From: Acridotheres tristis
Taxonomy: Eukaryota > Chordata > Aves > Passeriformes > Sturnidae
Direction: 5' to 3'
DNA length: 64,000 bases
Assembly: GCA_037013685.1 (NCBI GenBank)
Contig: CM072886.1
Location: 2,728,001 to 2,792,000, forward strand
The notes beneath the pieces are model-generated. The model ran no database searches. It was given only the letters and a program-made list of their open reading frames with translations, and had not been told where the DNA came from. Made by a program: the position numbers and the translations under genes. This document shows, in pieces, positions 1 to 12,800 of the stretch (positions are counted from its first letter, which is position 1; each line of letters starts with the position of its first letter).

Positions 1-2799
1 TTGGAATATCGATCTGGTATAATCACTTTTTATTTTTAAACCTATCTTGACACATATACTTACTCATATCCTCAGAACTGCTTGGCATGGATGTTTCTTT
101 GTTAATGATGTCAAACCCAGAGTAACTTCTACCAAAATACATGATCTAATTTTGGATACTATTCAGAAAATTGGAGATTATTTTAAATCCAAAGAGAGAC
201 TAAAATTTCCTCACAGAGTCTGTGGGTGAGATTTGCAGGTGTTGTAAAAACTCCCAAAGACTTCACCTGCATTCAGTGGCATTCAATGGCATTTTTCAAA
301 TATATTCCTACTGAGGTGTGAGATGAGGAAATCTGATACTTTTTACTGTTGCTAAAACATCTCCAGGGCACAAATTCAGGTATAGCTGATATCCCAGTTT
401 TGAGAACATGTGTAGATGTGTGTGTGGACATGATTCCTGTAAACACTGTCCATACTTGTCACTTCTGCACAAACATTGTGGCCTAGGGTTGCTCTTATCT
501 GAATCTTCTCCTCTCTTCTATGAAAGAGAAGGGAAGAAACAGAAGATGATTTAAGTTGAAGCAGGGATGTTTTTTGATAACCTTTAATCATGGAAAGGGA
601 ATGTGATGTGGACTGAGATGGCCACATTCTCCATGAGCAATTAACTGTTTAATTTGTCTTTACTGCCTGAAGTAGGTAGGAAAGTTTTTCTGTGAGTTCT
701 AGTTGAGGTAAAACCTTCTAGTCAGAGATTCTGAATGCTCACACCTCCAAAAGGTTTCAGGAGAGATCACATTTAAATCTGAAAGCCTGTCTGTTTCTCA
801 TAGGAGTTGGTATCATGAAAAGCCCAAGACCATTCCCTACAAGCTCCATCAAACTTTTTTTGTCATAGACAGAAAATGGGCAGACAAACAAGAGAAGATT
901 TGAGAGCTCATGGATCAGCTCAGTTGCCAAGTCAGCTGCTGGTTTCAGGCCGCTGAGCTCAGCTGAAGTTTGTTAAAATGTTGGGTCTCAGTCCATTTTT
1001 AGTCATGGAGAAATATAATCAGGGCATCTATTCATAATAAATGTAAACTATGTGATCAATGGCACAGACTTAAAAGGCTGTGTCGTAAGTGCATTTTTAG
1101 CAGAACAGGATAGTGATTCTTGTAAATGCTGTTTATCTGGGGTTAGGAGTTTTTTCAGACTTTTTTTCAAGTAAGTCAACAACAGACTTCCACAGACTCT
1201 TTGTTCCTCAAGGAAGATAAAACAAATGGTCATGAGATTACCTTAAATATGGAGGGAAGGAGGCAGTGTTAGAATCCAGCAGTTTCTGTCCTTGGGTTGT
1301 TTCCTGTGTGAAACAGAGAATTACACAGCAGTGATTAGAAAGATTGCAGCTGGACCTGTCTGAAGGATCATCCCCATCTGATTTCCTTCCAGCAAGCTGA
1401 TGAAATAACAACAACCTACAAACAAGTCCTGGCAGACAGAAGCCTACCAGCAGGTTAACATTCCCTGGAAATATAAAGCAGCTGCTCCATAAGGGAAAGG
1501 TTTTACACCTGCCCTACCCTTCTCCCAGCCCTGGAAGGAAATTCTGGGACAAAGGATGAATGGGAAATGCAGGTTTCTAGGAAAGACCTTCACTTTTTTC
1601 CTTTAGTTCATAACATTTTTGCACCCTGAGGAGCATGCACCAGCCATGGGTTGGGTTTGAAGTAAAGTCCCTTCAAAGCCTTGTTCCTGTGCCATTATCC
1701 CAAGTGCCCCCTCAGCAGCTCATTATTTTGTTACAGCACATTGCTATTGCAACAGGTTTGCTTCAGAAGAAAATGAATCATGCCTTGAATATTGACTCTG
1801 TGGACTTGATGTGCATCGACTACAAGGGAGCGTGGGCTGAGTGAGTAATGGAAATATCTGTATTTAGCCAGCACTGCTTTTGGAGAAATGACACCAGGGG
1901 CTTGGCTCTCCCCTGAGCTGCCAAACAGCCACAGCAGCAGAAGATTGCAGAGGGCAGAAGAGCAAACCCAGAACTTGGGTGTCAAGGGTGGAGGTTGCTG
2001 AGGAAGATTTGTTTCCAGTGTTTCCCATCATGATCCTTTCCATGAGCCTACAGGACCAAGGGAGTGAGTGTCACAGATGGAAAGGAGGAGGATGCTGGAG
2101 GTGGGCGTGGGAAGATTTGCTCAATATTTTGAGGTGTTATAAAAATGGCCTCTGCAAAAAGCCCACAACTATAACCAGGAATGGTTCTGTGGTGAATTAG
2201 ATGTCACTTGTGATCAGGGAAACTGAGAACATGGAAAGGCTGAATTTGGGCTAGTGAAGTTTATATAAAATATATGTGATAGTGAGGCAACAATTCCATT
2301 ACACTTTGTGTGGAAATTTTACTCTTCTTTTCAAGAATTTCTGTGTGCAGTTAAACAAGGGTTTATAAATAACTCGTGGTTCTGTTTGGATTTTACAACA
2401 GGGTAGGAATACACTGCAGTAATTTAAGTTAGAAAACCATGAACCTAAATGTATTTCAATGAACTTAATAGTGGGTTAAATGTAAGGGAATTAAGAGCAT
2501 CCACTCACCCAACTATCCTCTAAGTCAACATGAAAAAGCAAAGGAATGGTAAAAAGAAAAAATTAGTTTTTTGAGAGAGGGAAATCTGCAATGGAGCTAT
2601 TGTGGTGGGGGCTGTATCCCAGAATACCAGAGAAACACTAATTTTAACTAAATATCCTTTAATCTGAATTGGGTTCATTTCCCCAAGACAGACCACATCC
2701 CAAGAAGGAATCTGCCCAGGAAGGTTAGAAAATGGGCAGTGGGAATTTGAGAGTTTGTGAAAAGAAATGGGGTATATTTACTCACAGGAGCTTTTCAGT
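1..2799. other. Intergenic DNA, nothing recognised
   Basis: AT-rich unique-looking sequence. The open frames are at most 84 codons, overlap on both strands and resemble no protein I know. No repeat family recognised. Confidence 0.6.
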
Positions 2800-2918
2800 G
2801 CTCTGGGAGTGCAGCAACCTCCTGACATTGCCTCTGCTGTTCTATGGAAGGTGTCCCTGTCCATAGCAGGACTTTGCATCTGTAATGTTCCTTCCAACCC
2901 AAACCATTCTGGGATTTG
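2800..2918 (+). mobile_element. CR1 LINE 3' fragment
   Basis: A degenerate sense-orientation CR1 tail: GGAAGGTGTCCCTGTCCATAGCAGG then TTCCTTCCAACCCAAACCATTCTGGGAT. The 5' limit is approximate. Confidence 0.75.
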
Positions 2919-3420
2919 CCCTGACATTCACATCCTTCCTCTCTCTCGTCCCCAAGAGTGATGTCTCCAAGGTCACAGCCATTTATCTAGTTTTCTTCTC
3001 CTTTCCTATGCATCCAACTCCTCTTTCTTTTCTTAAATCGTTGTTTCCTTTCTTATGGACATGGAAGAGTTTGGGAAAGTGTTGCCATTTCCTCTCTTTT
3101 CCAGTAATGAGGTTTGGCCAAAGAGCACTCCAGCCTGTGCTTGTTGTGATCTTTCTCAGCTGTTTTGTGGAGGAAAAAAAACCAGCAACAGAAGAATGGA
3201 AAGAAACCAGCACACTGTCATCTCCATGTAAATAGGGATACATGTTACTTTCCCCCAGTGCATGAGCATAAATTGCTCCCAGATTTTGCTGGATTTTCAA
3301 AGAGGATGCCTTATTTTATTTTGAAGGGAAGATTTACTGACTGTGAGCGGGACTGCGGGTGGCAGCATTAGGGATGCTGATTTTGGCTTTAAATGGGGCA
3401 TCTGGGGGAGATCTAACATT

Positions 3421-3710
3421 CACAGAATAAAAGAATCATAAAACAGCTTGGGTTGGAAGGGACATTTAAAGGTGACTGAGTCCAAGCCCCTTTGGGGTGG
3501 CGCAGAGTCACATCCAACCTGACCCTGAGTGTTTCCAGGGACGGGGCATCCACAGCCTCTCTGAGAAACCTGTGCCAGTGTCTTCCCACCCTCACAGTAA
3601 AAAACTTCCTCCATGAGCCTAGTTTGACTCTCCACACTTTCTTTTTAAAGCTATTACCCCTTGTCCCATTAAACAGAACCTCCTAAAGTGTCTTTTCCCA
3701 TCTTTCTTAT
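3421..3710 (-). mobile_element. CR1 LINE 3' fragment
   Basis: Antisense CR1: CACAGAATAAAAGAATCATA tail remnant, CTTGGGTTGGAAGGGACATTT, GGCATCCACAGCCTCTCTGAG, CACCCTCACAGTAAAAAACTTCCTCC, and ATTACCCCTTGTCCCATT. Open frames on both strands here are CR1-derived. Confidence 0.9.
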
Positions 3711-3983
3711 AAGTCTCACTAAGTGAATCAACAGGAACTGTTAATGCTGCCTTAGGTGCTGTAGAACTGCATTTCCTTGTCTGGCTTGTCAGGGATATAA
3801 TTCCTGTTGATACTTTAAAAACATTCTTAAGAAAATTACATATTTATGACAGTTTTTCCCAGTGGCCAGGCCAGGAATGCCATGTAAGACATCACTGAAG
3901 TATCTAATTATGACTTATGGCATAATTATGATACGGCCACAAACAACACAATGTGAAATGGAATTGTGAAGAACAGCTCCTAC

Positions 3984-4335
3984 ATAATCACAGGATGTTT
4001 AAGGTTGGAAAAGATCTCCAAGCTGGAGTCCAAGAGCTCACCCAGAACCACTGTGTTCATCACTAACCCATGTCCCCAGGATTCACATCCACAGGTTCTT
4101 TGAACGTTCTCAGGGGTGGTGACTTCACCAGATCCTTGGACAGCCTATTCCTATCCTATTCCTATGCCTGACCACATTTTCAGGTGCACCCCCTCTGGCA
4201 GAACTTGAGGAGATTTCCTCTCATCCTTTGCTTAGGAGAAGACCCTGGTCCCCACCTGGCTAAGGCTCCTCTCAGGAAGTTGTGCAGAACAAGGAAATTT
4301 CCTCTGAGATTCCTTTCTTCCAAACTGAAGGAGCA
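3984..4335 (-). mobile_element. CR1 LINE 3' fragment, second subfamily
   Basis: The plus strand shows GATGTTTAAGGTTGGAAAAGATCTCC, a degraded CCATGTCCCCAGGATTCACATCC, AGAACTTGAGGAGATTTCCTCTCATC and a TTCCTTTCTTCCAAACTGA end. These are the antisense of the CR1 subfamily with the TTGCGCCAGGGGAGG / CTCAAGTTGCG region. The 5' end faces the neighbouring plus-strand CR1, so the two lie head to head. Confidence 0.85.
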
Positions 4336-4364
4336 CTGCAACTACATCAGGCAGGAGATTTTTC

Positions 4365-4602
4365 AGGATGTGAGGCAATGGGCACAAATTGGATTACAGA
4401 AAATTCAACTTAAGCATGAAATACCTTCTTTGCCATGAGGGTGATCCAACACTGGAGCAGGTTGCCCAGGGAGATTGGAGAGTTTCTGTGCTCAGGAATA
4501 TGCAAAGCCCTGTTAGAAACAGCCCTGGGCACTTGATTCCCCTTTGATTGGATTAGAGATCTCCAGAGATCCCTTCCAACCTTCACTATCCTGGGATTCT
4601 TT
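4365..4602 (+). mobile_element. CR1 LINE 3' fragment
   Basis: Sense CR1 end: GAGGGTGATCCAACACTGGAGCAGG, TTGCCCAGGGAGATTGGAGAG, GATCTCCAGAGATCCCTTCCAACC. It is a different subfamily from the adjoining minus-strand copy, so it is a separate insertion rather than one inverted element. Confidence 0.85.
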
Positions 4603-5632
4603 TACATTCAGTAAAGATAAATCTGGAGGCACAGAAGGCCAGCAGGTGAATACGTAGAATTGCAAAGGCATCAGAATTATGTGAGTTAGGAGAGAGGAGC
4701 AGGAGGATGCACAATTCATTTTGAGCTCCAAGGTTGCTCTCACAGCTGCTATGTTTCATTCTGACACATCCCATGTCTTGATAAAATTATCTGAAAATTG
4801 CTTCCAACAGTGAGCAGGAAAACCTGCTTTTGGTAGCAACGTTGTTTATGGACAGAGGCCACTCCATTTCAGAAAATTGCAGCAGATTTGCTAGCATAGA
4901 GAGGATTTTTTCTGTACAATGTACGTGATTATTTAAAGAAATGAACATTTAACTTCATCCTTTTTTGAGAATTGCCCTGTCCTGTAGCCCTTCTGAGTCA
5001 AAACAGAGTAATCCATTTCTCTTATTTCGAGTGAAAAATATTCTATCAACCCATCTCTACCCAACAGGATGAAAATTTCCTGACAAACAAAAATGCATCG
5101 AAATGTCAAAAATTATATTAGTTCTACTATGACAACAAATACAATTGCTGTTGATTTCCTGAATTTGTCGCTGTCTCTTCTGTTTTCTTCAAAAGCTTAT
5201 TTGCAGGAAGGAACTACAATTAAAAAAAAAGAAAAATATCCAAAACAAACCACAAAAAACCTCAACCAGCCAAACAAACACATTCAAACACTCCTAATTA
5301 TAAATGATATTCCACAATGTACTGCAATAAAGAAATTATGGTATTGCACTGCAACAGAGTGTTTTAAGTGTCAGATGTGGATAATTTGGGCAATCATGCT
5401 GCAAAATTGCTGTAAGATTTTGAAGAATTATTTTTAGTGACACGTTAAGCGTGACAAGAAAAGCCTATTCACAAACACTTGCACATTGTCATATTTGAAC
5501 AATGGCCCATTAATAACTTTTCCATCAAACCTTTCCATGTAATTAGGGCTAAACAGATGAGAGAGGGAAATGAGAGATGATTTGTAGCTGTACCTTCAGG
5601 TGCTTTCTTCAATCTCTCTATCTCTGGGTAGA

Positions 5633-5660
5633 GTAAAAAAAAAAAAAAAAAAAAAAAAAA
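5633..5660 (+). repeat. Poly-A tract
   Basis: About 24 consecutive A after GAGTA, followed by CAAAACCC. No LINE body is recognised upstream. Confidence 0.9.
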
Positions 5661-5775
5661 CAAAACCCACTGATACTGGAAAAAAAATATCAAAAAGCCT
5701 GGTGATTTGAAATCAATATAAAGGACTGACACGATGGCCTCTTGGAGGACTAATCCCTAATTTAGACACACAGAC

Positions 5776-5985
5776 TGATTTAGGTTGGATTTAGGTTGGA
5801 TTTAGGTTGGAAAAGCCCTCTAAGATCACAGAGTCCACTCATTAACCCAATGCTGCCAGATCCCTCACAAACCCATGGCCCTAAGTACCACATCCTAATG
5901 GGTTTTAGCCCTTCCAGGGATGGTGTTTCCACCACTTGCCTGACCACACTTTCAGTGAAGAAATTTGGAGGACAGCTACTCTAAG
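5776..5985 (-). mobile_element. CR1 LINE 3' fragment with unusual tail repeat
   Basis: Antisense CR1: AGGTTGGAAAAGCCCTCTAAGATCACAGAGTCC, CTTCCAGGGATGGTGTTTCCACC, CACTTTCAGTGAAGAAATTT. Its 3' terminus carries three copies of the 11-mer GATTTAGGTTG (5777-5809) instead of the usual ATTCTATG-type tail. Confidence 0.85.
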
Positions 5986-6761
5986 AACAGCATGGTTACG
6001 GTGAATTACTTACCAAGTAACTAAAATGTTCATGTTTATAGAGACAAAATTAAACTGCTTGGAAATTCACAGGGAAAAAAATCCTATTTACAATCTTTCC
6101 CAAGTAAAGCTGGTCCAATTCTCTCTGAATCAGTGCTGCTTGTCCAGCTGGCCACCTTTTCTCTTCTAGGTGCATATATCACGAGAAAAGTCTTGACTAC
6201 ATGGTGGAAAACAATGGCAGTCAACATCCCAGAAATCATTTCAGGATTATGAAAAGCATTCCAATCTGTGTCTGGCTAAACACAAGTATTTACAAAAATT
6301 TTTCATTACAAGCCAAAAGGAAATGATCCATTTGAGAAAAGCCAGCAGTGTGTTGGTTGTCAACCCCACCCAGAAGTATCAAAGGGTTTTTAGGAGCCAA
6401 GACTTCCAAAAGCCAATTTTTCCTCAGTTCTCATTCTCAAAGTTATAGTGGAAGATCATGGAGAAAATTGGAACAGATCCCCTGTTCGTTTTTGGGTTAT
6501 CAGCCACCCTGCAAACAACCATCCCTTCTCTGAAGACCCAACCAGAATTTCACTTCAAAATGCTCAAATCTGTGGCTGTGTTTCAGTTACTCATTAAAAA
6601 CTTGTCTGGGCTTGACTCCCTGAGCTTTCATTTCGCTGAGTTTCCCTGCATAGACTAAGACTCAGTCTTGAAGAAAATGGGTGTAAACTTTTGCCCAATG
6701 TGTCAAGCTACCCATCCATTGCACAAATATACACTGACAGGTTTTTTGAGGCTGTGTGATT

Positions 6762-6777
6762 AAAAAAAAAAAAAAGC

Positions 6778-6808
<31 letters not shown>

Positions 6809-6850
6809 CAAAAAAAACCAAAAAACCAAAAAAACCAAAAAAAAACCAAA
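6762..6850 (+). repeat. A-rich (CAAAA)n tract
   Basis: A run of A, then repeated CAAAA units, then AACCAAAA units. Short hydrophobic open frames on the opposite strand (FFF-rich) are artefacts of this tract. Confidence 0.93.
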
Positions 6851-9783
6851 AATCAAGGAGTTTTTACTGAACCTGTGGTTTAGAGATTCATAAATCTTCA
6901 TTGGCCAAAACTTGCTTTCTGACTCATGACTTCTTGTGATTTATACCTCAATGTATGCACTTTGTCACAGAAGAGTTTTTAGAGAGAAAATGGAGATGTG
7001 AGTGAAGTTAAATATGACACTCAGAGCCAATCAAGAACATTTAGATAAATTAGTTTGATTGTCCACTATTTGGTTAATTGGGCAAAAAGAAATAAAGAAA
7101 AAAAACCAAAACCACAACATTTTCCAGAGAAAAGTCCTTATTCAGAGTGGTTTTCAGCTGAAAACATTTGGCAAGCCCCATTTGCCACTGGTCTGCTCTC
7201 ACCATATGACAGAGCCCTCCATCTCACACACGAGCACCTCTTCATGCTGGGATGAAATGCAGCCACCCACAGCTGAATTTCACATTACAGGAGTGCACCA
7301 GCACATAGGAAATGCTTTACAAATGTGAAAGTAGGCGTGTGTCTAAATTGTCAGCCTTATAAACTGCTAATCCTCCTCTCTTCCCACGAAGCTGCAAATC
7401 CACTACTGAAAAATCTGCATAAAATTTCTGTGTATAATGTGTCTATATTTCCCTCCTGTTGTATCTACCTACTTCATCAGCTCACCTTTCACATACTGCT
7501 ACAGAATTTTGAGTCTTAGCTACCCCACGACATGAATGGTGAGCTCATTTCAGAGGATTCATTTTCCCATCAGCTGTTTTCTTCTCTCTTTATTTTTTCC
7601 CCCTTTGGTTGTTTGTTTGTCTATCAGTGATTAAGGCTGCAGTTCCACTCATTAGTGAAGTGTATTAAATGGTAATATCAATAACTGACAACAGCACTGC
7701 CCTGGGACTGACTGTTCCACAAATCTATATCAACAAGGCAAAGAGAGCTTTTTTTAAGATTGTGTCTCCAGGCATGGTGGAAATGTTTACATTTCCCTGC
7801 TTCCTGCCTGGCTCAGGATCAATGTCAGGGATAGAACAAGACAGTACCTGTCAAACACAGTAGAATTGTGCTCCATGATTTCAAGTAAAATTTCCTTGCA
7901 CTCAGAGGTACCAAGATAAGTTTAGCCGAGTTTGGGGGAAAAAAAATAATTATTAAAAAATTTAAAAGAAAATAACCATCACACCTCCTCTATGTGAATT
8001 GCTTCAATGACCATCACTGACAAATTTTCCAGGTTCAGGATTTTGATATATGCTTAAAACTTGTACTCTTAGAAATAGAAATTACTTAGAAGTATCTTGT
8101 AATACTGAGGTTTCAGTCTAAATAATTTTCCATTTTGAGGAGCTTCTGTGACAGATGCTGTATAGAGATGTAAATCATAACTGCCCTTACCACAAAGATC
8201 TTTCAAGATGTAGCAGATGGATGAAATAAAAGAACATTGGCAGTGGCATTGGGAGAAATAAGTTACAAAATTAATGGGATATTTAGGTCAGAAGAGGAAA
8301 ATGAACATTTTTAAAACCAGCTTCAAAAAGGAATCACAACTTACCATTAGCCTACTTATTACTAGACAACAGTGTGATGGAGAAATCTTACTGAAAGAGA
8401 AATCTGTGTGTGCCTGTTTCTGTGTGGGCAGAGGATGGTTCAGTTTTGCAAAGAAATACAGGTTATGCAACCACGTTGCTTGTCTGTGGCTATTTTTAAT
8501 ATTTTTCACCTAATAATGGCCAATTTCACACGTATTTGACAAAATATCAGAATCTCAAAGACATTAAAATCCAACAGGAGTTGCAGGTGGCCCCAGTGTC
8601 GTTTCTTTCGTGCCAGTGGTGAAGATTTGAGACAATCCCTGTGGCCAGATGCCAAATCAGCACTGTCTTTTCTTGCCTTCCTGCTCAAAAATGTCAATAT
8701 GTGGTGCCAGAGGGTCAGTGACACCATCAAAGGAGGGAGGGGGCTTGGGGACACAGCAGCCAGGTCAGGGTGTTGCTCTAGACATGAGGGACTTGAGATG
8801 TTGAGTTGTAAAATAAATGTGAAAAGGTAGGGAGGATTCTTGAATTTAGCAAGATTAAAGTGATTGATTCGGAGCAAATTCCAGGAAATTTGAGGGTGCT
8901 ACATTCCCAACAGAGCTACCATGGGAGGCCAAACCTCCTGCACTGCTCCTCAGTTTCATTGAGAACTCGAAATCTTGTGCCTCTTTGGTAGGAAAAGGAT
9001 CAATAGTGCTTCAAGTCTGAGCTGCCTTGAAAACATAATTCATTTTCCTGAAGAGAGTAATCAAACACAATGTTCCTGTCCCAAATCCACTTCAGTCCAG
9101 AGTCCTCTCATATCCTGCTCACCAAGGGCCACTATGGGTGAGCATCTTATATTGAGAAAAAAACATTCCCATTGCTCTTTCACAGCATGAAGAACAGATC
9201 TCTATAAAAAAATATGTGTATTGTGTACACCACAGGTCTTCAGTGCTATTTTCCAAGGTTGGCAGGTTTTAGCTCCTCAAATCTGTGAGACTCAGGGATT
9301 TCCTCTTAAAGGCTCTTCAGCACTGTCACAGTCCTTGTTTTCAGGAAGCATTTCTTGACCTTATATTATGTTTTTATATTCATTCAAACACCTTGGCCTT
9401 TTACAGAAATGAATTCTCCTAACAGCCAGGAGAGAAGGCAGCTGTAAAACATTTGATTGTCGTTGAGGGGTTTAGTTCCCTTTAAGAAATTCTCTACTAA
9501 GAGATTTAAGGAATTTAAGAGCTCACCTGATGCAGCACCACCCTCTCAAATCAAGACTACTAAACCAAAATCCTTTGTGAGAAGATAAAAACAAACCTGC
9601 AGGTAAGAAGTGTAACACCACCTGGAGTGTGTCTTCAGCAAATGGGGAAAGGGATATCTCTGGATTTAGGATAGCAAAACTGGAGGACGTTTATCCCATG
9701 ATTGTTTCCAGCCCAAACTCCCACTCCAAAGGAGTTGAAAATTGGAAGTGAGAACAAAACTTAAAGCACAAAGGTCTTCTCTC

Positions 9784-9886
9784 AGGTGCAGGGTGGGATT
9801 CTTGTGGTATCCTGTGCAGGGCCAGGAGCTGGACACAACAATTTTTGTGGGTCCCTTCCAGTCAGGATATTCCATGATTCTGTGAC
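9784..9886 (+). mobile_element. CR1 LINE 3' fragment
   Basis: Sense CR1 tail: GGGCCAGGAGCTGGACACAAC, TTGTGGGTCCCTTCCAGTCAGG, ATATTCCATGATTCTGTGA. It aligns closely with the copy at 17,446-17,550, so both belong to the same subfamily. Confidence 0.85.
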
Positions 9887-12800
9887 TGCTCCAGTGACCT
9901 GCTTCAGAAAAATTTATTGCATCTCCACTCCAAAATATTCAGCCTGAGGAGAGACCAGTGTAGCTAATAATTAGAGTGGAGAATATTGAGTGAAATCCCT
10001 GAGCTGAGATCCCATGACTGATACTTGCATGGATAATGTTTCTCTCTGTTTACAGCCCACATATTTTCTAATTATCTTTGGTTTTTCTATAACAGTTTAA
10101 AATCTTAATCCAATTAAGATCCAGTTAATCCAACTGCTACCTTCCAGTGCAAACAATGGGACTGTTATTTGCATGGATTTCATTCCCCACCTCCTCTATC
10201 CACTCCATCTGGGTTTGGGTGTGGAGACCTATCCCTGACTCCAGCAGGAAGAGCATTCATCTCTTAATTTAAAACAACCCATCTTAATTACTTAAAGGGT
10301 TTCTCATGTTTCTAGAGGTGAGCTGTATTTTGGCAGAATTAAAAGATCCTTGTCACTGCTCAAGGACAGTTTTGTTGGTGGAACTATCTGGGAAGTCACG
10401 TAAATCTCACCAAAACCGATGACAACGTTTCCAAAATTTAGTTCACATAACAGAGGTGATAATTTTGTTTGTCACAAAAGGAGAATTGCATGTGGTAAGC
10501 AACTAAAGGACTTGCTTATTTTTAGAAATTAATATTTTTAGGTGTTGCTATGGAAGCAGCTTTGAATGTGATCAGAACGGGATAATGCAGGACTTAAAAT
10601 ACACTTGCAGAGAGCTGCCTACTCACTCTCTGAGCAGCCTAAAGATCTCAGGAAATATATCAGACACCATCAACTATAAACACAAGGGGAGACATTACAT
10701 AACTCCAATCAGGTGAAACAATTTCAGAAATGGATCCTGAGATTTGGAGTGATGAGGTGCAATCTTAGAACAGAACATGCACTGCAAGGTGGAAGACATC
10801 ATTTCTGGATGGAACTTAAACCTTATTCAGTAAAAATCCTCTGTGGAGGAAGACATTTCCTGCACAACAGCAGACAGGTTGATATAAATTTGTAAAATCT
10901 GGGTGTTTAGTCTGCTACTCCAGAAATAAATAGCTAGATAAGATTATCTGTCCAGATACACTCCCAGCAAGCTCTTCTGAGCTAAATGAATAAAGAGCAA
11001 GATCTCTGTCCTAAACTTAAGAACTTCAGGCAAGATTGGATCCAAAATGCCCCACATTCTGCCAGGTTGGTTATTTCTCCATATCTTTCTACTTTCTCTT
11101 TCTACTAAATGCTAGATTATTTTTGGTAATTCACTAGAGGTACCAGGCTGAATCTATTCCCCAGTCTCTGCTCAGGTGAGAGCTCACCTGCAGTGCTGGG
11201 ATCTGCTCTGGGGTCCTTGGCACAAGAACGATGTGGAGCTGTTGGGATGAGTCCAGAGGAGGAAGAAAAAGATGGTGCAAGGAGATCCTGTGCTCTGGAG
11301 CCAGGCTGGGAGAGCTGGGAATGTTCACCTGGAGAGGAGAAATCTCCAGGGAGAGCTCAGAGCCCCTTCCAGGACCTAAAGGGGCTCCAGGAGAGCTGGA
11401 GAGGGACTGGGGACAAGGGATGGATTGATGAGACAAGGGGGAATGGCTCCATACTGACAGAGGACAGGTTTGGGTTGGATATTAGTGAGGAATTGTTCCC
11501 TGTGAAGGTGGGACCCTGGCACAGGGTGCCCAGAGAAGCTGTGGCTGCCCCTGGATCCCTGGAAGTGTCCCAGGCCAGGCTGGACAGGGCTTGGAGCAAC
11601 CTGGGACAGTGGCAGATGTCCCTGCCATGGCAGGGGGTGGAACTGGGTGATCTTTTAGGTCCCTCCCAAACGAAACTCTCTATGATTCTGCAATGCATCA
11701 ACAGTGGATATGAAGAAATATTGTGAGGAGTTAAAACCATGCAACTTCCATTGAAAAAAAGGTGAAGTGCATGGAAAACAAACAAGTCCCTGTTTTGTCT
11801 CCATAAAACCCACAACCAGGCCAGCTGTCAGCTCAGGTTTTACAAAGCACTGGTTGTGTTTTGTCCCCTTTCCCCACTAAACCTCAGCCCTGGGGGTGAA
11901 AGTCTACAGGCAGGAAGGTGAAAATGGAGAAATCAGAGTTTTGTTTCTTCTTGTCACCCTCTGAAATTTCCACTTGAGAAAAGGTACAAAAGTTGCTGAG
12001 ACTTTTATAGGTTTGTAAATCTTTTTATCTTGGCTCCTATAAGGAAATTTATTGGGTTGTGTATAAGGAAAACTTCAATCTCTTATGTACACTTTTTTCA
12101 ACATTTGTTTCACAGGAGCATGGTTTGGCCCATAACTGAAGAGGTAAAAAAAACCCCAAAACTCAATTCTCCTGCAAATATAACTTTTGAGTGGATTAAA
12201 ATCTGTGAAAACTGAATAAAAGATTAACTTTTAGTTGTTCAATTAACATTTATTTAAAAGTTATTTTTAAAAAGATATATTTTTGGAGCATAGTACCCCA
12301 ATATTGATTGGCAGAGGAATAAAACAAGGTAGAAAATAATGCTGAACTAAGGGATTGCAGCTCCATTAAGAACACATTAACGTGTGCCTGTCCTTTTTGA
12401 AGAACTACAATCATCTTTAGAGTTGAGAGCTCTGACACTTGTGAGTTCAGTCAGCCCAGGATCCCATGGAGAAAAGAGCAGGGTCAGGGAATTTGTCAGT
12501 CTTCAGGCACAGATGAATTTCCAGTCAGCAGCTGCAGCCTAACTTCCAAGAAACCTTGATAATTGCAGTACTTCCAGTAAATATTTCCATCTCCTGAAGC
12601 TTTATTAAAAATTTTGAGTATTTTCTTACTACAGCACACCTGGTCTCACACCTGCTCTGTTCATGGCTGGGAAATTAACAGCAATGTGTGAAAAACAAAC
12701 CAAAACAAAACCAGTAGAAACTGACTCTGCAATGTAATTTGAAACACTAAATTTAGTGTGAAAATGTCTTTTTCTTTTTCAGGCAGAAACTGGTAATTCA

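Larger units (their letters stand above)
4603..9783. other. Intergenic DNA between repeats
   Basis: Apart from the CR1 at 5.8 kb and the A-rich tracts at 5.6 and 6.8 kb I see no gene. The longest frame (8,506-8,877 minus, 123 codons) has no recognisable domain and no splice context. Confidence 0.6.

Noticed and set aside
11193..11726. 177-codon plus-strand open frame
   Set aside because: It lies over a sense CR1 3' fragment. The frame lacks reverse-transcriptase or endonuclease motifs and is a by-product of the repeat.
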